Shown here piece after piece: positions 19,231 through 27,929 of a stretch of 64,000 bases of DNA. The stretch spans positions 62,001 to 126,000 of the forward strand of contig NZ_PZJW01000002.1 of NCBI RefSeq assembly GCF_003206615.1, given 5' to 3'. A model generated the notes under the pieces. That model worked only from the letters and a program-made list of their open reading frames with translations, did no database searches and was not told where the DNA came from. Position 1 is the first letter of the stretch; each line of letters starts with the position of its first letter. The position numbers and the translations under genes were made by a program. This DNA comes from Salinicola acroporae (GTDB taxonomy: Bacteria > Pseudomonadota > Gammaproteobacteria > Pseudomonadales > Halomonadaceae).

Positions 19231-21236
19231 GAGATATCCCCCCTCGCTCCGGCGCCGGGTGGAATCGATTCGTGCGTGCGCACCGCCGCGGAGCGCCTCG
19301 GCACCCGGCGATAGCGACGGTCGATGACGGCAAGAATACCACCCGCCGCCATCATCAGCGCCCCCAGCCACAGCCAGCGCACGAAGGGTTTGAGCTGAAT
19401 CCGCAGCGACCAGTCGCCGTTGTCGAGCTTCTCCCCCAGCGCCACGTAGAGGTCGCTGAACAGCCCCGGACGCAGCGCGACATCGGTCATCGGCATGCCG
19501 CTGGCGACATAGAAGCGCTTCTCGGGCTGCATCGTGAAACTTGCGCGTCCGGGCCGGGTCACCTCGATGGTGGCGGTATCCGCGGTGTAGTTGGGGCCGC
19601 TTCGCTCCCGAAAGTCGGTCATCGCGAACTGATATCCGCCCACCTCGACATGCTGCCCCGGCGCCAGCCGCACGTTCCGCTCGATGTTGTAATGCGACAC
19701 CATCGCCACGCCGACGATGGTCACCGCCAGCCCCAGGTGCCCCAGCACCATGCCCCAGTAGGCCAACGTCAGTTTCTTCAGTCCGCCCAGCCGGCCGCGG
19801 CGGGTTTTATCAACGATATCCCGCGCCAACGACAGGGCCAGCCAAAGCGCCAGCAGCAAGCCCAGCGTGACGCCGAGACTGAAGCTTCCGCCGTAGAGAA
19901 GCGGCAGGACTGCAGCGACCACCATCGCGACGATGGCTGCTCCCCCCAGGCGCCGGGCGAGCTCCCGACCCGGCATGCGCTTCCAGCGTGCCAGCGGCCC
20001 GAGCCCCATGAACAGGCAGAGCAGCGCCGTCAGCGGCACGAACAGCGCATTGAAATAGGGCGGCCCCACGCTGATCTTGCCCAGGCCCAGCGCATCCAGC
20101 AGCAGCGGATAGATGGTGCCCAGCAGCACGGTGACGGTCATCACCACCAGCACGATGTTGTTGATCAGCAACAGCGAATCCCGCGACAGCCAGCCAAAGC
20201 CCGCAAGGGATTGAACCCGGGGAGCACGCAGCGCGAAGATCGCCAGCGACAGGCCCACGGTGACACCGAGAAGGGCCAGGATGAACGTACCGCGAGAGGG
20301 GTCGTTGGCGAAGGCGTGGACCGAGCTCAAAACGCCAGAGCGCACCAGGAAGGTACCCAGCAGCGACAGCGAGAAGGTGAAGATCGCCAGCAGTACCGTC
20401 CAGTTCTTGAAGGTGCCGCGCTTTTCCGTCACCGCCAGCGAATGGATCAACGCGGTGCCGGCCAGCCAAGGCAATAGCGAGGCGTTCTCGACCGGGTCCC
20501 AGAACCACCAGCCGCCCCAGCCCAGCTCGTAGTAGGCCCACCAACTGCCCAGTGCGATCCCCATGGTGAGAAACGCCCAGGCGACGTTGGTCCAGGGTCG
20601 TGCCCAGCGCGTCCAGGCTGCGTCGAGCCTGCCACCGAGCAGCGCCGCCATGGCGAAGGCGAATACGACCGAAAAACCGACATACCCCATGTAGAGCATC
20701 GGCGGGTGCACGATCAGACCGAAATCCTGCAACAGCGGATTGAGATCGGCGCCGTCTGTCGGCACGTCGGGCAGCAGGCGCTCGAAAGGGTTGGACGTCA
20801 GCAGAATGAACAGCAGAAAGCCGCTGCTGATCCAGCCCATCACCCCGAGCACGCGAGCCAGCATGTCGCGCGGCAGACGCTGGGAGAAGAGGCTGACGGC
20901 GAAGCTCCAGCCGCTCAGGATCAGCACCCATAGCAGTACCGACCCCTCGTGGCTGCCCCAAACCGCACTCAGCTTGTAGTACCACGGCAGCAGCGAGTTG
21001 GAGTTGTTGGCGACGTAGGCGACGCTGAAATCATCCAGCGCGAAGCTTGCGGTCAGGCTGAGATACGCGAAGACCAGAAAGAGGAACTGCCCCCAGGCCA
21101 TGGGCTGGGCGAACGCCATCCACAGCGGGCGCCGGGTGGCGGCGCCCCATAGCGGCACGATCGCCTGCAGCACGGCCATGGCGAGTGCCAGAATCAGCGC
21201 GAAGTGTCCCAGTTCGGGCAGAGTTCGAATCAACAT
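19227..21236 (-). CDS. ccmF: Haem lyase subunit CcmF
   Basis: A 669-residue polytopic inner-membrane protein with about fifteen hydrophobic segments. It has the tryptophan-rich WWD haem-handling motif (LGWGGWWFWDPVENASLLPW) and the CcmF-typical FLVRSGVLSSVHAFANDP. It receives haem from holo-CcmE and, with CcmH and CcmI, attaches it to apocytochrome c. It overlaps ccmG at its end and follows ccmE after 33 bp. Length matches the family (about 650). Confidence 0.97.
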   Translation of the reverse strand: MLIRTLPELGHFALILALAMAVLQAIVPLWGAATRRPLWMAFAQPMAWGQFLFLVFAYLSLTASFALDDFSVAYVANNSNSLLPWYYKLSAVWGSHEGSVLLWVLILSGWSFAVSLFSQRLPRDMLARVLGVMGWISSGFLLFILLTSNPFERLLPDVPTDGADLNPLLQDFGLIVHPPMLYMGYVGFSVVFAFAMAALLGGRLDAAWTRWARPWTNVAWAFLTMGIALGSWWAYYELGWGGWWFWDPVENASLLPWLAGTALIHSLAVTEKRGTFKNWTVLLAIFTFSLSLLGTFLVRSGVLSSVHAFANDPSRGTFILALLGVTVGLSLAIFALRAPRVQSLAGFGWLSRDSLLLINNIVLVVMTVTVLLGTIYPLLLDALGLGKISVGPPYFNALFVPLTALLCLFMGLGPLARWKRMPGRELARRLGGAAIVAMVVAAVLPLLYGGSFSLGVTLGLLLALWLALSLARDIVDKTRRGRLGGLKKLTLAYWGMVLGHLGLAVTIVGVAMVSHYNIERNVRLAPGQHVEVGGYQFAMTDFRERSGPNYTADTATIEVTRPGRASFTMQPEKRFYVASGMPMTDVALRPGLFSDLYVALGEKLDNGDWSLRIQLKPFVRWLWLGALMMAAGGILAVIDRRYRRVPRRSAAVRTHESIPPGAGARGDIS

Positions 21237-21269
21237 GGTGTCACTCGCAACGTTTGACGAGGCAGCGTC

Positions 21270-21725
21270 TCAAGAGGACGGGACGCTGCCGTCCGGCAGG
21301 TTGCCGGTGGCCTTCAGCGCCTCGGCGACCTCGGGCGGCATGTAGGTCTCATCGTGCTTGGCCAGCACCTGCTGGGCGATGAATTCGCCAGCGTCGTCAA
21401 GCTGGCCGATCACCACCACGCCCTGCCCCTCGCGGAAGAGGTCGGGCAGGATGTCGTCGTAGCGGACTTCGACATCCTCGGCGAAATCGGTGACCCGGAA
21501 CGTGACCTCCAGCGAGTCGCTTTCGCGCTCGACGCTGTCTTTCTCGACCACGCCCCCGAGACGCATGGTGCGGCCGCGGGGCGCCTCGCCGGCGGCAATC
21601 TGTGATGGTGTGAAGAAGAGATTGATGTTGGCGCGCAGCGCGTAGAGGGTGAGCCCCACCGCGATGGCGACCAGCGCCACCAGCCCGACCACGATGATCA
21701 GCCGGCGTTGACGTTTGGCTCTCAT
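21270..21725 (-). CDS. ccmE: Haem chaperone CcmE
   Basis: A 151-residue periplasmic haem carrier with an N-terminal membrane anchor (about residues 9-29) and an OB-fold domain. The haem-binding motif KHDETYMPPEV contains the covalent haem ligand H124 and Y128. It takes haem from CcmC/D and hands it to CcmF. The ATG at 21725 overlaps the ccmD stop (ATGA), which rules out the longer frame starting at 21797. Confidence 0.96.
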   Translation of the reverse strand: MRAKRQRRLIIVVGLVALVAIAVGLTLYALRANINLFFTPSQIAAGEAPRGRTMRLGGVVEKDSVERESDSLEVTFRVTDFAEDVEVRYDDILPDLFREGQGVVVIGQLDDAGEFIAQQVLAKHDETYMPPEVAEALKATGNLPDGSVPSS

Positions 21726-21901
21726 GAGGGGCGTGCCTCGCGGCGCTGGCGTCGCGTCAGCGCTTGCATGAGCTGGCGCCGCTCGAACCTGGCCCACAGG
21801 ATGAACCCGACGATGATCAGCACCGCCAGGCCCCAGGCAGGCCAGACGTATTTGGCATAGCCGCCCATGGTCAGGAAGGCGGCGAATGAATCGAAAGCCA
21901 T
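21722..21901 (-). CDS. ccmD: Haem exporter accessory protein CcmD
   Basis: A 59-residue protein. It starts MAFDSFAAFLTMGGYAKYVW, has one transmembrane helix (about residues 20-37, PAWGLAVLIIVGFILWA), then a basic cytoplasmic tail RRQLMQALTRRQRREARPS. This is the typical CcmD layout; CcmD helps release holo-CcmE from the CcmABC complex. It sits between ccmC and ccmE and overlaps the ccmE start. Confidence 0.93.
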   Translation of the reverse strand: MAFDSFAAFLTMGGYAKYVWPAWGLAVLIIVGFILWARFERRQLMQALTRRQRREARPS

Positions 21902-21958
21902 GTCACGTTCCGTTGATTGATGCCGGCAGGGTCGGCGTCGCCCTGTCGATCCGGGTTG

Positions 21959-22690
21959 TCAGTCGGCCAGCGCCTGTACCCAGCGAGCCCGCGATTCGCG
22001 GCGGATCAGCTCGCTGCGCAGCCGGTACAGCGTCAGGGCGATGAACAAGCCGTAGAATCCCAGTACCATCACCAGTAGCGGCATCCACATGCTGGCCGGC
22101 ATCGCGGGCCGCTCGGTCAGGCTGAACGTGGCCGGCTGATGCAGCGTGTTCCACCACACCACCGAGTACTTGATGATCGGGATGTTGACCACCCCCACCA
22201 GCGTCAGCACCGCCACCGCCTTGGCGCCCTGGTCGCCGCGGCCAAAGGCGCCGCGCAGCGCGATCACGCCGATGTAGAGAAACAGCTGGATCAGCATCGA
22301 GGTCAGCCGCGCATCCCAGGTCCACCAGGTGCCCCAGGTCGGCACGCCCCACAGCGAACCGCTGAACAAGCCCAGGACGGTCATCGCCGCGCCGAACGGT
22401 GCCATCACGCTGGCGGCCATGTCGGCGACCTTGATCTTCCAGATCAGGAATACCGCGGAAGCCAGGGCCATGGCGACGAACACGCTCTGGGCCAGGATCG
22501 CCGAGGGCACGTGCACATAGATGATGCGGTAGCTGTCACCCATCTGGTAATCGGGGGGCGATATCGCCAGCGACCAGACCGTGCCGATCGGCAGCAGGAT
22601 CAGCGCGGCGACCCAGAAGAAGGGCTGCAGCCTGCCGCAGATCGCATAGCTCCACTTGGGAGAGCCCAGTTTGTGCACGAATGTCCACAT
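21959..22690 (-). CDS. ccmC: Haem exporter protein CcmC
   Basis: A 243-residue inner-membrane protein with six predicted transmembrane helices and the WWD motif GTWWTWDARLTS. Conserved histidines that hold haem are in IYVHVPSA and NTLHQPA. It loads haem onto CcmE at the periplasmic face. It is downstream of ccmB by 52 bp and upstream of ccmD by 57 bp. Confidence 0.97.
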   Translation of the reverse strand: MWTFVHKLGSPKWSYAICGRLQPFFWVAALILLPIGTVWSLAISPPDYQMGDSYRIIYVHVPSAILAQSVFVAMALASAVFLIWKIKVADMAASVMAPFGAAMTVLGLFSGSLWGVPTWGTWWTWDARLTSMLIQLFLYIGVIALRGAFGRGDQGAKAVAVLTLVGVVNIPIIKYSVVWWNTLHQPATFSLTERPAMPASMWMPLLVMVLGFYGLFIALTLYRLRSELIRRESRARWVQALAD

Positions 22691-22742
22691 GCGCTATATC
22701 ACCATGTTCTTGCCGAGACTTGTCCCGCCGCAGCCGGTCTCG

Positions 22743-23465
22743 CTAGCCGTTCAAACTGATCCTCAGACCGCCGGCTATCGCGAATGGTGCCGCGGCCACG
22801 GCCAGCGCCAGCAGCGCCCCCAGCAACGCCAGCGCAGGCCCTGCCATCCCGCCCTCGATGGCCGCCTTCACCGCGCCGGCACCGAAGATCAGCACCGGGA
22901 TGTAGAGCGGTAGCACCAGCAGGGAGAGCAGCACCCCACCGCGCGGCAAGCCGACGGTCAAGGCGGCGCCGATCGCCCCGATCAGACTGAGCGTTGCCGT
23001 TCCCAGCGCAAGCGACAGCAACAGCGCCAGATAGCCCGCCCCCGGCAGCGCCAGCAGCACGCCGAGCAACGGCGCGCAGAGCGCCAGCGGCAGCCCGGTC
23101 AACAGCCAGTGTACAAAAACCTTGGCCAGGCAGAGCACGGGAAGAGGCAGCGGTGAAAGCAGCATCTGCTCGAGGCTGCCATCCTCGTAGTCGCCGCGAA
23201 ACAGGCCGTCCAGCGACAGCAGCATGGCGAGCAATGCCGCCACCCACAGCAATCCAGGGGCAACGCTGGCCAACAGCGCCGGCTCGGGCGATATCCCCAG
23301 CGGGAACAGCATCACCACCAGCGCCAGAAACATCAGCGGGTTGACCAGATCGCCGCCGCGCCGCCGCGCGATCTTCAGCTCGCGTCGAACCTGGGCGACG
23401 CAACCGCCCCACAGGCCGATTACCTCGCCGCGCAGGATTGTCGAACCGCCCGAATTCGCGCTCAT
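22743..23465 (-). CDS. ccmB: Haem exporter ABC permease CcmB
   Basis: A 240-residue membrane protein with six hydrophobic helices and the family motif FRGDYEDGSLEQMLLSPLP. It pairs with the ATPase CcmA; the complex drives release of haem-loaded CcmE. The ATG overlaps the ccmA stop (ATGA). The N-terminus is about 15-20 residues longer than in E. coli. Confidence 0.95.
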   Translation of the reverse strand: MSANSGGSTILRGEVIGLWGGCVAQVRRELKIARRRGGDLVNPLMFLALVVMLFPLGISPEPALLASVAPGLLWVAALLAMLLSLDGLFRGDYEDGSLEQMLLSPLPLPVLCLAKVFVHWLLTGLPLALCAPLLGVLLALPGAGYLALLLSLALGTATLSLIGAIGAALTVGLPRGGVLLSLLVLPLYIPVLIFGAGAVKAAIEGGMAGPALALLGALLALAVAAAPFAIAGGLRISLNG

Positions 23466-24097
23466 GCGGCCTCTCCCAGGAGCAGCGAGTCTACACGACC
23501 GTTAGCGTGAAAAGTATGGTGTGTGGTCATGACGACCGCGCCTCCCGCGTCACCGTGCGCGAGCAGCCGCTGCTCCAGCCAGGCGACACCCTCGCGATCG
23601 ATGGCAGTGAAGGGTTCGTCGAGGATCCACAGCGGGCGCGGAATCAGTTCGAGCCGCGCCAGGGCGACGCGCCGCTGCTGACCGGCGGAAAGCTGTCGCG
23701 CAGGGATATCCTCGAAGCCCGCCAGCCCCACTGCCTCGAGAGCCCGTTCGAGATCGAGATCGGGCGCCCTGACGCCGGCCATGGCAGCGGCCCAGGCGAG
23801 GTTCTCCTGGGCGGTGAGCGCAGCCGATACACCCGGGGCGTGGCCGACATAGAGAAGCTGCGACAGGAAGGCCTCGCGGGATGCGGCCAGCGGCTCGCCA
23901 TGCCACTCGATGCGCCCTTCGGTCGGCGGCAACTGCCCGGTCAGCAGCTTGAGCAGCGTCGTCTTGCCGCTGCCATTGGCCCCCTCGATACGCAGGATAT
24001 GGCCATCCTCGACCCGCAGGTCGAGCGATCGAAACAGCCAACGGTCATCCCGCTCGCAGGCGAGCCGATTGGCCCGCAATGACACCTTCACCGCCAT
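23462..24097 (-). CDS. ccmA: Haem exporter ABC ATPase CcmA
   Basis: A 211-residue ABC ATPase: Walker A GANGSGKTT, signature LSAGQQRRVALARL, Walker B LWILDEPFTAID and a switch histidine in TTHHTF. It powers the CcmAB step of cytochrome c maturation. It is the first gene of ccmABCDEFGHI, with the promoter presumably in the 187-bp gap divergent from the S24 peptidase gene. A second, longer open frame across the region is a shadow. Confidence 0.96.
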   Translation of the reverse strand: MAVKVSLRANRLACERDDRWLFRSLDLRVEDGHILRIEGANGSGKTTLLKLLTGQLPPTEGRIEWHGEPLAASREAFLSQLLYVGHAPGVSAALTAQENLAWAAAMAGVRAPDLDLERALEAVGLAGFEDIPARQLSAGQQRRVALARLELIPRPLWILDEPFTAIDREGVAWLEQRLLAHGDAGGAVVMTTHHTFHANGRVDSLLLGEAA

Positions 24098-24284
24098 GCG
24101 ACCTCGCGATCCGGACAGGTTTCGCCGACGGCGCCGGCCACGGCAGGCGCCACTCTACACCGAAGGCGCAAGGGCCCGCCATACGCGGCCAGCAACGTCG
24201 CTGCCCGCTAACGTCACGGGTCGTTGCCGGCTTGCCGCCGCCGCTTGCCTTGCTATGATGGCGATACCACCTCGGGAGAAGACG

Positions 24285-24758
24285 ATGACAAACGCCGCAC
24301 CGAGCTATCTCCAGCGCCAGCCGAACCTGCCGCTGATCGACGGCAACTGGGAACCCATCGACGCGACCGACCTGGTCGAGATACCGCTGCTGGGCCAGGT
24401 CGCGGCCGGGCTGCCGATGGAAGCCTGCCTCGACAATGCCACCGTTCACGTCCCGGCCAAGCTGGTCCGTCGCAACACCTATGCGCTGCGCGTGCGTGGC
24501 GACTCGATGATCGACAGCAACATCTTCGATGGCGACGTGATCATCATCGAGCGCTACGAGTCGGCGGAAAACGGCGAGACCGCCGTGGTGCTGATCAACA
24601 ATCAGGAAGTGACCCTGAAGAAGCTGTTCATCGAAAAGTCCGGGGTCCGCCTGCAGCCGGCCAACGACAGGATGCCGCCGATCTACCTCAAGAACGAGGA
24701 TGTGCAAGTGCTGGGACTGGTCATGGGCGTGATGCGCAATCCTCCCCAGGCGGCCTGA
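24285..24758 (+). CDS. LexA/UmuD-like S24 peptidase domain protein lacking a DNA-binding domain
   Basis: A 157-residue protein with the full LexA-type C-terminal fold. Visible are a potential self-cleavage site A41-G42 in GQVAAGLPM, nucleophile S74 in RVRGDSMID and general-base K112 in EVTLKKL. Only about 37 residues precede the cleavage site, with no helix-turn-helix, so it resembles UmuD in size; no umuC or other polymerase gene is adjacent. A GGGAG precedes the ATG. I see no LexA box upstream. Its stop overlaps the yigZ start (TGATG). It may be a stand-alone self-processing regulator or modulator; the function is unknown. Confidence 0.8.
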   Translation: MTNAAPSYLQRQPNLPLIDGNWEPIDATDLVEIPLLGQVAAGLPMEACLDNATVHVPAKLVRRNTYALRVRGDSMIDSNIFDGDVIIIERYESAENGETAVVLINNQEVTLKKLFIEKSGVRLQPANDRMPPIYLKNEDVQVLGLVMGVMRNPPQAA

Positions 24759-25369
24759 TGCGCTACCCCATTCCCGATCTTGCCCTCGGGGCGTGGCATG
24801 TCGAAGCCCTCGAGATCGAAAAGAGCCGGTTCATCTGTCGGCTCTGCCTTGCCCCGGACAACACCACCTTCGAGGCCCTGCTGGGCGAGACCCGCCTCGC
24901 CTATCCAGATGCCAGCCACCACTGCTCCGCCTACATCGCCGGCGCGCCCGGCGAACAGGTTGCGATCGGCTTCTCCGACGACGGCGAGCCGGGCGGTACC
25001 GCCGGACGCCCCATGTTCCAGGCGCTGGAGGGTAGCGGCCTGGGCCAGGTCGGCGCGGTGGTGACGCGCTACTTCGGTGGTACCAAGCTGGGCACCGGCG
25101 GTCTGGTTCGCGCCTATACCCAGGCCGTGCTCAAGGCGCTCGACACGCTGCCCAGGCGCGCTTTCACCGAACGCCGCGCAGTGGCGATCCAGGTCGATTT
25201 CAGCAACGAGGCGGAAGCCCGCCGCTGGCTGGCCGAGCACGACGTCCCCGTCACCGACGCCGATTACGATAGCCAGGGAGCGCGCCTGAGGCTGGCGTGG
25301 CCGGCCGACGACAGCCTCTCGCTGACGCGACTGGAGCAGCGCCTCAAGGGCGCGCTCGTACGCCTATGA
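24758..25369 (+). CDS. yigZ: YigZ/IMPACT-family protein
   Basis: A 203-residue protein of the IMPACT (UPF0029) family. It has the N-terminal EIEKSRFICRLC, ASHHCSAYIAG, FSDDGEPGGTAGRPMFQALEG and RYFGGTKLGTGGLVRAY motifs that define the RNase PH-like domain, plus a C-terminal DUF1949 ferredoxin-like domain. Bacterial YigZ has been linked to translation and nucleic-acid binding, but its reaction is not established. It is translationally coupled to the upstream S24 peptidase gene. Confidence 0.92.
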   Translation: MRYPIPDLALGAWHVEALEIEKSRFICRLCLAPDNTTFEALLGETRLAYPDASHHCSAYIAGAPGEQVAIGFSDDGEPGGTAGRPMFQALEGSGLGQVGAVVTRYFGGTKLGTGGLVRAYTQAVLKALDTLPRRAFTERRAVAIQVDFSNEAEARRWLAEHDVPVTDADYDSQGARLRLAWPADDSLSLTRLEQRLKGALVRL

Positions 25370-25408
25370 TCCGGGAGCGAGAGGCCCTGGCCCGATGATC
25401 CCCGTCCG

Positions 25409-26095
25409 CTAGTCCCCCTCTTCCGGGCGGGTTTGATCCTCTCGGCAGGCCCCCCGTGCCACCTCGTGGGAAAGCCGGATGTGCTCCTCGAGCAGTGCCC
25501 GAGCCGCGGGAACATCGCGGGCCATGGCGAGTTCCACCAGTTGGCCGTGCTGGAGGTTGAGCGTCTCCCGGATCGTGTCGTTGGCCGGCGCCATCCGGCG
25601 ATATCGATCGAACTGGTCATGCAACTGCTCGATGAAGCGCAGCAGCCACGCCGAACCGCAGGGTTCGAGCAGGTGGCGATGAAACTGGAGGTGCATCTGC
25701 TCCCAGTGTTCCAACTGCCCCGGGGTCTCGTCGGCTCGCTTGAGGCGGTGAAACGCCGCCAGCAGGCCAGCTTCCCATTCGTCGCCGCCCGCCTGGAGCG
25801 CCTGGGCCAGCGCAAGCCCCTCCAGACGTCGCCGCAGATCGGCGATGTCGTCGAGTTCGGCACGCTTGAGTGCGGGAACTCGAAAGCCACGTTGATTCTC
25901 CTGCTCCAGCAGTCCATAGGCGGCCAGCCGATTCAACGTCTCACGCAGTGGGCTCAGGCCGACGCCGTAACGCTGCCTGAGCACGGTGATCGCCAGCTTC
26001 TGTCCCGCGGTAAAACGGCCGTCGATCAGATCGCGCTTCAGCGCCGCATACAGCTGGCTCGCCGTCATGTTGGTGGTGGCAGCTTCTGCTCCCAT
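25409..26095 (-). CDS. GntR-family (FCD) transcriptional regulator
   Basis: A 228-residue repressor-type protein. The N-terminal winged helix-turn-helix (LYAALKRDLIDGRFTAGQKL, GVGLSPLRETLNRLAAYGLL) is followed by an all-helical FCD effector domain with metal-site residues in HLQFHRHLLEPC and an H near the end (LLEEHIRLSHE). I use the ATG at 26095, spaced about 8 bases from GGAAGGG; an in-frame GTG lies at 26101. It is divergent from ggt, and a 20-bp palindrome in the shared gap is a plausible operator, so it probably controls the ggt-chr-chr-tct operon and itself. The ligand is unknown. Confidence 0.92.
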   Translation of the reverse strand: MGAEAATTNMTASQLYAALKRDLIDGRFTAGQKLAITVLRQRYGVGLSPLRETLNRLAAYGLLEQENQRGFRVPALKRAELDDIADLRRRLEGLALAQALQAGGDEWEAGLLAAFHRLKRADETPGQLEHWEQMHLQFHRHLLEPCGSAWLLRFIEQLHDQFDRYRRMAPANDTIRETLNLQHGQLVELAMARDVPAARALLEEHIRLSHEVARGACREDQTRPEEGD

Positions 26096-26196
26096 AGACA
26101 CGACCCTTCCGATTCAATGGCAAAGACTCACTATCGCATCGCCCCCTGGCGTCTCGCCAATCAAGGGCTTGACCTGCACAACAATACGACGCCATA

Positions 26197-26216
26197 GTAA
26201 AAAATCGATTTTTTAC
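26197..26216. promoter_or_regulatory. Perfect 20-bp palindrome, probable GntR operator
   Basis: GTAAAAAATC at 26197-26206 is exactly mirrored by GATTTTTTAC at 26207-26216. It lies between the divergent gntR and ggt starts, about 100 and 80 bp from each, in an AT-rich patch. A candidate -10 for ggt (TACAAT, 26274-26279) lies downstream. FCD-type GntR dimers bind short palindromes in such positions; the pairing is inferred. Confidence 0.7.
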
Positions 26217-26294
26217 ATCATAACCGATTAGCATCCGTTAACCGAATGACCTTCGGCATCCAACGAACCGCCCTACAATAATTCGGGTATTGCC

Positions 26295-27926
26295 ATGTCT
26301 ATTGCCTTCGACCATAACAACCCCTTCCCTTCTCGCCGCAGCGCCACCTATGCCAAACACGGCATGGTGGCAGCTTCTCAGCCGCAGGCGAGTCAGGCTG
26401 GGCGGGACATCCTCGCCCAAGGCGGCAATGCGATAGACGCCGCCATCGCGACGGCAGCCATGCTGACCGTGGTCGAGCCCAGCGGCAACGGTATCGGCGG
26501 CGACGCCTTTGCCCTGGTGTGGCTGGCCGAGGGTGCGGCTGGACACGGCAGGCTCCATGGGCTCAATGCCAGCGGACATGCGCCGCAGCGATTGACGCCC
26601 GACGCGGTCAAGGCGGCGGGGCATGCCGAGATGCCCCTGCATGGATGGACCCCGGTCACCGTCCCCGGCACCCCCGCTGCCTGGGCCGAACTCTCGAGCC
26701 AGTACGGCAAACTGGATTTCGCCACCCTGCTGGCGCCGGCGATCCGCATCGCCCGGGAAGGCTTCCCCGTCTCCCCGGTCATCAGCCAACTCTGGCAGCG
26801 CGCCGAGATCGAGTTTCGCGCCAAGGCGGACGATCCCGCCATCGCCCCCTGGCTGGAGGCGTTCACGCCCAATGGGCGCGCGCCCCGCCCGGGCGAACTC
26901 CATCGTAACGAGGCCCAGGCGAGAACCCTGGAAATGCTGGCCGAGAGTCGCTGCGAAAGCTTCTACCGTGGCGAGCTGGCACAGCAGATCGATACTTTCT
27001 CTCAGGCTACCGGTGGCTATCTACGCGCCGACGACCTTGCCGACTATGCGCCGGAGTGGGTCGACCCGATCTCGGTCAACTACCGTGGCATCGACGTCTG
27101 GGAGATCCCGCCCAACGGCCAGGGCATGGTCGCGCTGATGGCGCTGCGGATGATGGAAGGATTCGACGTCACGGTGCGCGACGATCCATGGCTGCTGCAC
27201 CGCCAACTGGAAGCGATGAAGCTGGCCTATACCGACGGCCATCACCACATCACCCAGGCCGAGCACATGCGCACCAGCGTCGACGCGCTGTTGAGCGACG
27301 AGTATGCCGCCACCCGCCGCGCCCTGATTGGCGAACGCGCGCTCGATCCTCGGCCCGGGCAGCCACAAGCTGGCGGCACCGTTTACCTGGCCACCGCCGA
27401 CAGCGACGGCAACATGGTCTCCTATATCCAGAGCAACTATCACGGTTTCGGTTCCGGCGTGGTGGTGCCGAATACCGGCATATCGCTCCAGAATCGCGGC
27501 CACGGCTTCAGTCTGGATGCCGACCACGTCAACGTGCTGGCCCCCGGCAAGCGCACCTTCCACACCATCATTCCCGGCTTCTTGACTCAAGGGGAGACCG
27601 CGCTCGGCCCGTTTGGCGTCATGGGCGGCTTCATGCAGCCCCAGGGACACATGCAGGTCGTGATGAACCTGGTCGACTTCGGCCTCAACCCGCAGGCGGC
27701 GCTGGACGCACCGCGATGGCAGTGGATGGGCGGGCGCAAGATCGGTATCGAGCCCGGCTACCCGATGCACCTGGTCCGCGAGATGTCCCTGCGCGGCCAC
27801 CAGATGACGGTGGCCGTGGACAGCACCGCCTACGGTCGAGGCCAGATCATCCTGCGCGATCCGGACAGTGGCGTGTATTGCGGCGGCACCGAGCCCCGCA
27901 CCGACTCCAGCATTGCGGTGCTCTGA
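26295..27926 (+). CDS. Gamma-glutamyltransferase-family Ntn hydrolase (YwrD-like)
   Basis: A 543-residue Ntn hydrolase precursor. GGT-family features are GMVAASQPQASQAG, GGNAIDAAIATA, NGIGGDAFALVW and the autoprocessing/catalytic threonine T362 in QAGGTVYLATADSDGNMVS, giving a predicted large subunit of 361 and small subunit of 182 residues. The C-terminal small subunit has GVMGGFMQPQGHMQV and DAPRW. There is no signal peptide, unlike periplasmic E. coli GGT, so the enzyme probably acts in the cytoplasm on an imported gamma-glutamyl or acyl compound. It is the first gene of an operon with two chromate-family transporters and a tripartite carboxylate transporter. Confidence 0.9.
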   Translation: MSIAFDHNNPFPSRRSATYAKHGMVAASQPQASQAGRDILAQGGNAIDAAIATAAMLTVVEPSGNGIGGDAFALVWLAEGAAGHGRLHGLNASGHAPQRLTPDAVKAAGHAEMPLHGWTPVTVPGTPAAWAELSSQYGKLDFATLLAPAIRIAREGFPVSPVISQLWQRAEIEFRAKADDPAIAPWLEAFTPNGRAPRPGELHRNEAQARTLEMLAESRCESFYRGELAQQIDTFSQATGGYLRADDLADYAPEWVDPISVNYRGIDVWEIPPNGQGMVALMALRMMEGFDVTVRDDPWLLHRQLEAMKLAYTDGHHHITQAEHMRTSVDALLSDEYAATRRALIGERALDPRPGQPQAGGTVYLATADSDGNMVSYIQSNYHGFGSGVVVPNTGISLQNRGHGFSLDADHVNVLAPGKRTFHTIIPGFLTQGETALGPFGVMGGFMQPQGHMQVVMNLVDFGLNPQAALDAPRWQWMGGRKIGIEPGYPMHLVREMSLRGHQMTVAVDSTAYGRGQIILRDPDSGVYCGGTEPRTDSSIAVL

Positions 27927-27929
27927 TCG

